The position numbers and the translations under genes are program-made. This document shows positions 42,320-49,482 of a stretch of DNA of 64,000 nucleotides, one piece after another. The DNA lies in contig CAVOGV010000036.1 of the NCBI GenBank assembly GCA_963695445.1, forward strand, positions 152,859 to 216,858, written 5' to 3'. How positions within the stretch are numbered: position 1 is the stretch's first letter; the number at the start of each line of letters is the position of its first letter. The DNA comes from Thiohalocapsa sp963695445 (GTDB taxonomy: Bacteria > Pseudomonadota > Gammaproteobacteria > Chromatiales > Chromatiaceae). The notes under the pieces were generated by a model that saw only the letters and a program-made list of their open reading frames with translations, was not told the origin of the DNA and ran no database searches.

Positions 42320-43789
42320 CTAGTGTCCATTGGCCGCCGATGCGTCGGGCTTCCAGGCCAGATCGAGTTGCCGCGCCGCGCGCACGTCGTCGAGACGGCG
42401 CACCGGCATGCGATGCGGTGCGCCCTTGACCAGCTCCGGTTGCTCCTGCGCCTCCTTGCGGATCGCGATCATGGCGTCGACGAAGCCATCCAGCGCCTCT
42501 ATGCTCTCGGATTCGGTCGGCTCGATCAGCAGGCATTCCGGCACCAGCAGCGGAAAGTAGGTGGTGGGGGCATGGAAGCCATAATCCAGCAGGCGTTTGG
42601 CGAAATCCATGGCGTTGACGCCGAGCTCCTTGGCCTCTTTCTTCAGCGTGATGATGAATTCGTGGCTGGCGCGGCGCTCCGGATAGGCGAGCTGGAAGCC
42701 GGCCTCGCGCAGCCGGGCCTGCAGATAGTTGGCGTTCAGGGTCGAATATTCGGAGACTCGGCGCATGCCCTCGGCGCCGAGCATGCGCGCGTAGATGTAG
42801 GCCCGCAGCAGGATGCCCATGTTGCCGCCAAAGGCGGTCATGCGCCCGATGCTGTCGGCACGATCCTGTTCCACCAGCCAGTGGTAGTCGTCCCCGTGTT
42901 TGGTGACCAGCGGCACCGGCAGATAGGGCTCCAGGCGTTGCGAGACACCCACCGGACCCGCACCGGGACCGCCGCCGCCGTGGGGCGTCGAGAAGGTCTT
43001 GTGCAGGTTCATGTGGATGACGTCGAAGCCCATGTCGCCGGGCCGGACCTTGCCGAGGATGGCGTTCAGGTTGGCGCCGTCGTAGTACAGCAGGCCGCCG
43101 GCCTCATGCACGGTCTTGGCGATTGCCTGGATGTTGCGGTCGAAGACGCCGACGGTGCTGGGGTTGGTCAGCATGATGCCGGCCGTCTTTGGCCCGACGG
43201 CATCGCGCAGCGCGGCGAGGTCGACGTCGCCATTGGCGCCGGTGGGGATCTCCCGGACCGTGAAGCCGGCCATGATCGCCGAGGCCGGGTTGGTGCCATG
43301 GGCGGCATCCGGTACCAGGATCTCGCGCCGGGCGGTGTCGCCGCGTGCGTCGTGGTAGGCACGGATCATGTTCACGCCAGCGAACTCGCCCTGGGCGCCC
43401 GCGGCCGGTGCCAGCGACACCGCGTGCATGCCCGTGACCACCTTGAGCATGTCCTGTAATTCATACAGGCAGGCCATGATGCCCTGGCTGTGGCTCTCCG
43501 GCGCCGCCGGATGCCGCGCCAGGAACCCCGGGAGCGACGCCAGGCTGTTGCAGGCGCGCGGGTTGTATTTCATCGTGCACGAACCGAGCGGGTAGAAGTG
43601 CGTGTCGATGGAGAAGTTTTGCTGCGACAGCCGCGTGTAATGCCGCACCGCCTGCAATTCGGAGACCTCCGGCAGGGCCGCCCGCTGCTTGCGCCGGAAT
43701 GCCGCTGGTAGATCGCTGCTGTCGGCGGTGGTCAGAGGCGCCTGTGCCGTGGCGCGGCGGCCGGGGCGGGACTGTTCGTAAATCAGCAT
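42320..43789 (-). CDS. gcvPB: Glycine dehydrogenase (decarboxylating) subunit 2
   Basis: This 489-residue subunit carries the PLP lysine region HMNLHKTFSTPHGGGGPG, and the FYPLGSCTMKYNPR and AGAQGEFAGVNMIRAYH segments of two-subunit P proteins. With GcvPA it decarboxylates glycine and passes the aminomethyl group to lipoylated GcvH. Unlike the usual side-by-side order, it is separated from gcvPA by tpx and two small genes. The frame is intact. Confidence 0.95.
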   Translation of the reverse strand: MLIYEQSRPGRRATAQAPLTTADSSDLPAAFRRKQRAALPEVSELQAVRHYTRLSQQNFSIDTHFYPLGSCTMKYNPRACNSLASLPGFLARHPAAPESHSQGIMACLYELQDMLKVVTGMHAVSLAPAAGAQGEFAGVNMIRAYHDARGDTARREILVPDAAHGTNPASAIMAGFTVREIPTGANGDVDLAALRDAVGPKTAGIMLTNPSTVGVFDRNIQAIAKTVHEAGGLLYYDGANLNAILGKVRPGDMGFDVIHMNLHKTFSTPHGGGGPGAGPVGVSQRLEPYLPVPLVTKHGDDYHWLVEQDRADSIGRMTAFGGNMGILLRAYIYARMLGAEGMRRVSEYSTLNANYLQARLREAGFQLAYPERRASHEFIITLKKEAKELGVNAMDFAKRLLDYGFHAPTTYFPLLVPECLLIEPTESESIEALDGFVDAMIAIRKEAQEQPELVKGAPHRMPVRRLDDVRAARQLDLAWKPDASAANGH

Positions 43790-43898
43790 GACGGGTTGAT
43801 TGGTCTGGTTTCTTGTGCGGTCGGGTTGCTTGTGCTGTCGCGAGCGGTCGGTCGGGGATGCGAGGAACCGGCCCGACCGCCCTGCAAGGCCGCTCGGG

Positions 43899-44399
43899 TC
43901 AGCCGAGCGCCTTCAGCGCCGCGTCGTAGTCCGGCTCTTGACCGATCTCCGGAACCAGTTCGGTGTAGACGACCTTACCGGCCGCGTCGATGACAACGAT
44001 GGCGCGGGCGGTGATACCGGCCAGCGGGCCGTCCTCAATCAGTACGCCGTAGTCCTTGGCGAAGTTCCGCGAGCGCATCATTGTCAGCGCATGGACGTTG
44101 TCGATGCCCTCTGCGCTGCAAAAGCGCCCGGCCGCGAACGGCAGATCGGCGGACACCACCAGGCAGACCGCGTCGTCACGGCCGGCGAAGGACTCGTTGA
44201 ACTTCCGCGTGGAGGTGGCGCAGACGGGCGTATCGAGGCTCGGCACGATGTTGAGTAGCACCTTCTTGCCGGCGAAGTCGGCCAGGGTCTTGTCGCCCAA
44301 GTCCTTGTCAACCAACTTGAAGTCGGGCGCGGGGCTGCCGACGGCGGGCAGCTCGCCGGACAGATTGACGGGGTTGCCTTGGAGTGCGGTTTGGGCCAT
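43899..44399 (-). CDS. tpx: Thiol peroxidase Tpx
   Basis: This 166-residue peroxiredoxin of the Tpx group has the peroxidatic cysteine in SLDTPVCATSTR and the resolving cysteine in AGRFCSAEGI. It reduces hydroperoxides using thioredoxin. The ATG at 44399 gives MAQTALQGNPVNLSGELP, a typical start. It sits inside the glycine-cleavage gene series, between gcvPB and the DUF2442 gene. Confidence 0.95.
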   Translation of the reverse strand: MAQTALQGNPVNLSGELPAVGSPAPDFKLVDKDLGDKTLADFAGKKVLLNIVPSLDTPVCATSTRKFNESFAGRDDAVCLVVSADLPFAAGRFCSAEGIDNVHALTMMRSRNFAKDYGVLIEDGPLAGITARAIVVIDAAGKVVYTELVPEIGQEPDYDAALKALG

Positions 44400-44475
44400 G
44401 CGGATTCTCTCCAGTTGGTGCAGTTGGGTTGGTGCTGTGCGGTTACCGGGTCGGTGCCGGCTCGCGCTGTCACGA

Positions 44476-44739
44476 TCATTCCTGATACTGCAGTGGAAAA
44501 CGCTCAGGATGCTCGATCGACTCGATGCCTAGATCAACATCTAAATCTGGCCAGTAGAAGTGGCCGGGTGATGGTTCGGTGACATTCATTATCTTCGACA
44601 CCGGGACGTCCATGAACCATGGGAAGTCCTCGTAGGACATGAAGCGCTCACTGCCGTTGGCGAGTAGCCAGAGCCCGTGGCTGGAAATGTTGGTCACTTC
44701 AGGGGCGGAAGTGTCGACGCCATGCTGTGCACAGTTCAT
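44476..44739 (-). CDS. DUF2442 family protein
   Basis: This 87-residue protein has the family features ISSHGLWLLANGSERF, YEDFPWF, and HFYWPDLDVDLGIESIEHPE. DUF2442 proteins are widespread partners of DUF4160 proteins and are suspected toxin-antitoxin components; the biochemistry is unknown. Its ATG lies inside the end of the DUF4160 gene (41-bp overlap), which couples the pair. Confidence 0.85.
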   Translation of the reverse strand: MNCAQHGVDTSAPEVTNISSHGLWLLANGSERFMSYEDFPWFMDVPVSKIMNVTEPSPGHFYWPDLDVDLGIESIEHPERFPLQYQE

Positions 44740-44938
44740 CGTAGTGGGCCTGGATTTTTGCTTCAGCTTGTTTGATCTGACTTCGGGTCAACCGATAGTT
44801 CCTTGCTAGTTCCACCTTCGGCTCCAACCAGAATTTGGCTTCGCCGTTTGCGCAGGCAACGTGGACATGCATCCTTGCCTCCTCTCGCGAGAAGAAATGG
44901 AATCGCAGTCCGTCTTCTCGAAAGACCGTCGGACTCAC
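44699..44938 (-). CDS. DUF4160 family protein
   Basis: This 79-residue protein reads SPTVFREDGLRFHFFSREE, then HVHVACANGEAKFWLEP and VELARNY, the DUF4160 pattern. It pairs with the overlapping DUF2442 gene. It starts 12 bp after the gcvPA stop, so the pair is embedded in the gcv transcript. Pair function as a toxin-antitoxin module is inferred from family association only. Confidence 0.85.
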   Translation of the reverse strand: MSPTVFREDGLRFHFFSREEARMHVHVACANGEAKFWLEPKVELARNYRLTRSQIKQAEAKIQAHYDELCTAWRRHFRP

Positions 44939-44950
44939 GACTCCACCGGC

Positions 44951-46357
44951 CTAGGCTAATGATTCGACCTGGCTTTCCGCCTGACTGCACGTCGCGATCA
45001 CGCGCACGCGCGCCAGCTCGGTGGCAAAGGTGGCCAGGTCCTCGTCGGTGCGAAGCTCCGTGGCACAGACCAGCACCGACGGGTCCAGTTCCGGATACTC
45101 CAGCCCCAGGTCGAAGCCCCCGAGTACGTCTTGGGCGGCTAGCGAGCGCAGTACGTCCGCGGTCGGTGCTGGAAGGTGCAGGGCCTGTTCGTGGAACGTC
45201 GGACGGTCGAACAGCGGCTCGACGCCGGGGATCTCGCACAGCATGCCGGCGAGTTTGCGGGTGTTGGCGTGGCAGGCCGCGGCGACCCGCTCCAGCCCTT
45301 CGGCGCCGAGGATGGCCATGTGGATAGTGGCGGCCGTCACCAGTAGGCCCTGATTGGTGCAAATGTTGGACGTCGCCTTGGAGCGGCGGATGTGCTGTTC
45401 GCGCGCTTGCAGTGTCAGGGTATACCCAACCTTGCCGTCCAGGTCCAGGGTCTTGCCGACGATGCGGCCGGGCAACTGCCTGACGAAGCTCTGCCGGCAA
45501 CACAGGAAGCCTAGGTAGGGACCACCGGAGGCGAGCGGCATGCCGAGGGGTTGGCCCTCGCCGCAGGCGATGTCGGCGCCGGTCTCGCCCCAGTCGCCGG
45601 GCGGTGACAGCAACGCCAGCGCGACCGGGTTGACGACGCCGATCACCAGCGCGTTGCGGGCATGCGCCCAGTCGGTCAGGGCGTCCACTTCTTCGAGCAC
45701 GCCGAAGAAATTCGGCTGCGGGATCACCAGTGCGGCAAAGTCGTCGTCGCCGGCTGCGGCCTCCAGCAGTTCGATACTGGTGTGTCCGCCTTGCCGGTCG
45801 AACGGGATCTCGATCAGCTCGATACCCTGGTTCCGGACGATGCTCTGCACCGTGCGGCGGTACGCCGGATGCACGCTGCGCGGCATCAAGACGCGCTGGC
45901 TGGCGACCTTCCGGTTGGCGCGCACGGCCATTAGCACCGCCTCGGCCAGCGCGGTTGCGCCGTCGTACAGTGATGCGTTGGAGACGTCCAGGCCGGTCAG
46001 CGCCGTCATCATGGACTGGAATTCGTACAGCACCTGCAACGTGCCCTGGCTGGCCTCGGCCTGATAGGGGGTGTAGGCGCTGTAGAACTCGCCGCGGGTG
46101 GTGATCTGCCAGACCGCGGCGGGGATGTGGTGGTCGTAGGCGCCAGCGCCGATGAAGCACAGGGGTTGGCCGTCGTCGCGGGCGCGCGCCTGCATCAGGC
46201 GACCGATGTCCATCTCGGACAGCCCGCTGGGGATGCCGTCGAGGCCCTTGGCGCGCAGTTCGTGCGGGATCTCGTCGAACAGGTCGTCGATGGAGTCGAC
46301 GCCGATGGTGGCGAGCATCGCCGTGACGTCGTCGTCTGTGTGAGGGATGAAAGGCAT
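44951..46357 (-). CDS. gcvPA: Glycine dehydrogenase (decarboxylating) subunit 1
   Basis: This 468-residue PLP-fold subunit begins MPFIPHTDDDVTAML and contains FIGAGAYDHHIPAAV, TPYQAEASQGTLQ and DVSNASLYDGATA, typical of the alpha chain of two-subunit P proteins. It forms the active P protein together with GcvPB. It lies 137 bp after gcvH. The frame is intact. Confidence 0.95.
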   Translation of the reverse strand: MPFIPHTDDDVTAMLATIGVDSIDDLFDEIPHELRAKGLDGIPSGLSEMDIGRLMQARARDDGQPLCFIGAGAYDHHIPAAVWQITTRGEFYSAYTPYQAEASQGTLQVLYEFQSMMTALTGLDVSNASLYDGATALAEAVLMAVRANRKVASQRVLMPRSVHPAYRRTVQSIVRNQGIELIEIPFDRQGGHTSIELLEAAAGDDDFAALVIPQPNFFGVLEEVDALTDWAHARNALVIGVVNPVALALLSPPGDWGETGADIACGEGQPLGMPLASGGPYLGFLCCRQSFVRQLPGRIVGKTLDLDGKVGYTLTLQAREQHIRRSKATSNICTNQGLLVTAATIHMAILGAEGLERVAAACHANTRKLAGMLCEIPGVEPLFDRPTFHEQALHLPAPTADVLRSLAAQDVLGGFDLGLEYPELDPSVLVCATELRTDEDLATFATELARVRVIATCSQAESQVESLA

Positions 46358-46494
46358 CTGGTCAGCGCGTCCAATTCGTCAGCCCGTCGGGTATCTAACC
46401 CGGGGGGCATGGTTTGCCATAGGGGTTGCGTTGCTGCGGCGGTTGCGTCGGCCCTCCGCGCAAGCACGAGAACGACGGGCGCCGACGCAGTCGG

Positions 46495-46887
46495 TCAGGC
46501 CTCGTCCGCCAGCACCTGCTCATAGCCGGCGGCATCGAGCAGACCGTCGAGCTCAGCGCCGTCGGCAAGCTTGAGCTTGAAGATCCAGCCGTCGCCGTAG
46601 GCGTCGGTGTTGATGGTTTCGGGGGCGTCTTCGAGCGTTTGGTTGACCGCCACGACCTCGCCCGCCACTGGACTGTAGATATCGGAGGCGGCCTTCACCG
46701 ATTCAACCACGGCGCAGGCGTCCTTGGCCGCGAGTTGCTTGCCCATCTCCGGCAGTTCGACGAACACCAGGTCGCCAAGCGCCTCCTGTGCGTGCTCGGA
46801 GATACCGACGGTGGCGGTACCGTCGCCGTTGTCCTTGATCCACTCGTGGCTTGCGCTGTACTTCAGGTCCGCGGGTACGTTGCTCAT
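46495..46887 (-). CDS. gcvH: Glycine cleavage system H protein
   Basis: This 130-residue lipoyl carrier has the attachment lysine in VESVKAASDIYSP and the typical YSASHEWIKDNGDGTATVGIS start. It shuttles the aminomethyl intermediate among P, T and L proteins. It lies 83 bp after gcvT. Standard length. Confidence 0.96.
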   Translation of the reverse strand: MSNVPADLKYSASHEWIKDNGDGTATVGISEHAQEALGDLVFVELPEMGKQLAAKDACAVVESVKAASDIYSPVAGEVVAVNQTLEDAPETINTDAYGDGWIFKLKLADGAELDGLLDAAGYEQVLADEA

Positions 46888-46970
46888 GGCGGGAGTCTCT
46901 AGTTAGGGTCCGGGGTCAATCGTCGCCGCATGCGAGGATCGACACTTGGAATAAAGATAGGGAGTCGGGG

Positions 46971-48062
46971 TTACAGATCGATCTGTGCCTTGCCGTTGCG
47001 CACGAAAGGCGGCTTGACGACGCGGGCAGCCACGGGTTTGCCGCGGATCTCCACGTCGCAGGTGGCACCGATGCCGGGTTGAACGCGGGCCAGCGCAATG
47101 GAACGCTCCAGCGTCGGCGAGAAGCCGCCGGACGTGGTCTCGCCCGCTGGTTGGCCGTCGATCAGCACCGTCTGATGACCGCGCAGCACGCCGCGTCCGG
47201 TCAAGAGCAGGCCGACGAAGGCTTGTAGGTCCGCGGCATTGCGTCGCGCCTCCAGCGCCTCCCGACCGATGAAGTTGCGCTCGGCAGGCTCCCAGGCGAT
47301 GGTCCAGCCGAGGCCACTCTCCAGTGGGCCGGTGTCTTCGTCCATATCCTGCCCGTACAGATTCATGCCGGCCTCGAGACGCAGCGTGTCACGGGCGCCA
47401 AGGCCGCAGGGCCTGACACCGGCATCGATCAATTCCTGCCACAGGGCGCCGACTCGTGCGACCGGCAACATGATCTCGAAGCCGTCTTCGCCCGTGTAGC
47501 CGGTCCGGCCCACTAACCAGCTGCCGGCCTCGGCGGCAAAGAACGGCTTCAATTCCATGGCCTGGCTACGCAGCGCATCGGGAAGCAGCGGGTCCGCCTT
47601 GGCGCGGGCGTTGGGGCCCTGCACCGCGATCATGGCCAGATCGTCGCGGCGGTCGAGGCTGATGCTGAAGCCCTCGGCGTGCTGCTTCATCCAGGCGATG
47701 TCTTTGTCCGCAGTGGCTGCATTCACCACCGGACGGTAGCGGTCAGGCCCGAGGTAATAACAGATCAGATCATCGACGACGCCGCCGCGTTCGTTGAGCA
47801 TGCAGCTGTAGAGGGCCTTGCCCGGCGTCTTGAGCTTGGCCACGTCGTTGGCGAGCAGGTATTGCAGGAATGCCTTGGCATCGGTCCCGGTGATATCCAG
47901 CGGCTGCATGTGCGAGACGTCGAACATGCCGGCGTCGCGGCGCACCGCATGGTGCTCTTCGAGCTGTGAGCCATAGTGCAGCGGCATGTCCCAGCCGCCG
48001 AAGGGGACGACCTTGGCGTTGAGGCGTTCGTGTGCGGTGTAAAGCGGTGTTCTGAAACCCAT
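46971..48062 (-). CDS. gcvT: Aminomethyltransferase (glycine cleavage T protein)
   Basis: This 363-residue folate-binding enzyme shows VVPFGGWDMPLHYGSQLEEHHAVRR near the start, MFDVSHMQPLDI, and the GRTGYTGEDGFEI loop. It releases ammonia and transfers the methylene group to tetrahydrofolate. The ATG at 48062 gives MGFRTPLYTAHE, the family start; no upstream extension has support. It is the first gene behind a tandem glycine riboswitch. Confidence 0.96.
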   Translation of the reverse strand: MGFRTPLYTAHERLNAKVVPFGGWDMPLHYGSQLEEHHAVRRDAGMFDVSHMQPLDITGTDAKAFLQYLLANDVAKLKTPGKALYSCMLNERGGVVDDLICYYLGPDRYRPVVNAATADKDIAWMKQHAEGFSISLDRRDDLAMIAVQGPNARAKADPLLPDALRSQAMELKPFFAAEAGSWLVGRTGYTGEDGFEIMLPVARVGALWQELIDAGVRPCGLGARDTLRLEAGMNLYGQDMDEDTGPLESGLGWTIAWEPAERNFIGREALEARRNAADLQAFVGLLLTGRGVLRGHQTVLIDGQPAGETTSGGFSPTLERSIALARVQPGIGATCDVEIRGKPVAARVVKPPFVRNGKAQIDL

Positions 48063-48142
48063 ACGGGCCTCCCGGTCGGTCCGACGGGCAGCGCCGGTCG
48101 GACGATGGACGAGACAGCGACGCACGGTCCTCGCGAATCGCG

Positions 48143-48390
48143 CTGCCGTCCCTCTGTCCTGAACCTGAGAGTTTGCGGCGCCGCTGGTCTCGCCTGGTCG
48201 CGATCGACCTGGGTTCGAGTAACCATCTGCGGTGCTGCTGCCCCGTCGGTGGGCCGTCGATGACGGCCGCTCTCCAGAGTCGGTTCGTGGGTCCGCGGTC
48301 CGTTTGCCTGAGCGATTCCGGACGGTGTTGCGCCTTCGGCGCCGGTGCGAAGCGCGTTTGAACGCGTTGCACCGGACTCTCCCGCGGAGC
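48143..48390 (-). ncRNA. Tandem glycine riboswitch upstream of gcvT
   Basis: Read leftward, two aptamers with the glycine-riboswitch consensus are seen. The first runs from CGGGAGAGTCCGGTGC through GGCGCCGAAGGCGCAAC to CGCTCAGGCAAACGGACC. The second runs from GACTCTGGAGAGCGGCC through CACCGACGGGGCAGC to AAACTCTCAGGTTCAGGAC and AGAGGGAC. The cores (GGAGAG, CCGAAGG-like and TCTCAGG) are clear. Glycine binding turns on the glycine-cleavage genes in this class. The aptamers end about 80 bp before the gcvT ATG. Confidence 0.93.
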
Positions 48391-48405
48391 CGAATCCGAG
48401 CGTTG

Positions 48406-48434
48406 ACTATAAACGGCCGATGGCTGCTTGCCAA
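48406..48434 (-). promoter_or_regulatory. Sigma-70 promoter of the glycine riboswitch-gcvT transcript
   Basis: On the minus strand TTGGCA (48434-48429) and TATAGT (48411-48406) are separated by exactly 17 bp. This is a near-consensus promoter, with transcription expected to start near 48398, just before the first aptamer. Confidence 0.75.
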
Positions 48435-48496
48435 GCCGTCGCGGCCGGCGCTGCAGCACGGAACCGTTCTAGCGCAAACCCACGGCCGAGAACTGC

Positions 48497-48893
48497 ATGG
48501 TATCCGCTGATCCGATCATCTCGCCCGGCGCGCATGTCTCCGATCTTGCGTCGCGCGTGCTCTCGCCCCTTGAGCGGCGGTTCGGCGCCGATTCGCAGGC
48601 GTGCTTCGGCCATCCGCTGTGGTTGCTGGAAACCATTTTCGATCCGCGTTGCTTCCATGGCACCTCCTACCGCGCGGCCAGTTGGCTGGCGGTCGGAGAG
48701 CCGCGGCTTTCGCCGCACCCGTGCGGGCTACGACGACCGCCCCGCGACCCCGAAGCGGGTGTTCGTGCGGGCGTTGATCGGCAACGCTGGCGCGCGCCCG
48801 TGCGCTCGCGTCCTCGCTCCCCCTTACCACCATTTCCTCATGACCGACAATTTCAAGCCCAGCGCCAGCCGCTTGATCGCGCAGGAGGGTTAG
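48497..48893 (+). pseudogene. Decayed DUF4338 (DruA-like) gene, C-terminal remnant
   Basis: The frame from 48497 encodes PLWLLETIFDPRCFHGTSYRAASWLAVGE, and after a shift near 48700 the neighbouring frame continues GFRRTRAGYDDRP and PKRVFVRAL. This is the C-terminal half of the DUF4338 family, which includes DruA of the Druantia defence system and transposon-associated relatives. The N-terminal half is missing and the frame is broken, so it is treated as dead. The last codons before 48893 no longer match. Family assignment rests on the LLET-DP-FHGT-YRAASW pattern (quoted in parts). Confidence 0.6.
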
Positions 48894-48938
48894 ATCGGTT
48901 TTACCGTGCCCGCTTAACCTGTACCAAAACGACAAGAC

Positions 48939-49117
48939 CGTCGGCCGGCGCCAGTTACAGCACCGTGCTCGACACGCTTCACAATCAGGGCTTCTCTCTG
49001 ACGCTCTCCAGCTTCCAGAGAACACTCGCGCGCCTGCGCCGAGAGCGGCGCCCCACCTCCGCGGACTCGCGCGGAGAGAATGGTAAACGTCCGCATCGTT
49101 CCCGACGGAGAATCTAG
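48939..49117 (+). other. Unrecognised short helical open segment, possible mobile-element debris
   Basis: A stretch in the frame of the previous remnant reads YSTVLDTLHNQGFSL then SFQRTLARLRRERR, which looks like a small helical DNA-binding segment of plasmid or transposon proteins. No start codon or family could be assigned. It may be debris of the same insertion as the DUF4338 remnant. Confidence 0.25.
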
Positions 49118-49482
49118 CTCGGGCGTGATCGGCGGGGTCGATGCCTCTCCATAATTGCGGACAATAGTGCGCTCTAGGCGTGGTGGAGCTAACGGCCGGG
49201 GATCTCCGGTTACGCTGCCAGAAACTGATCGGTCATATCAGGCGTTGCCGGCCTGTCCGCAGTCGGCCGCTATTTGTAGCTTCACATAGCGATCAGGAAC
49301 AAACATTCGCAGCAACAGCTGCAGGGCTCAAGTGGTAAGTTTGTTGCCAGTTTCTCGCTCACCCAAGAGGTGGGAAACTCCCGGCTCCGTTGGACTGAAC
49401 GGATCAAACCTGGCCCACGTCTCCTGAACGCAGGAATCCCATATACCAGTGACCATAATCCGGGGGCATTTTCTGGATATCC
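49118..49482. other. Intergenic before the PD-(D/E)XK-like gene, no gene recognised
   Basis: This 365-bp stretch is AT-richer than the surrounding genes and holds no recognisable gene. Several open frames on both strands lack family features. It presumably contains the promoter of the large gene that follows. Confidence 0.4.
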
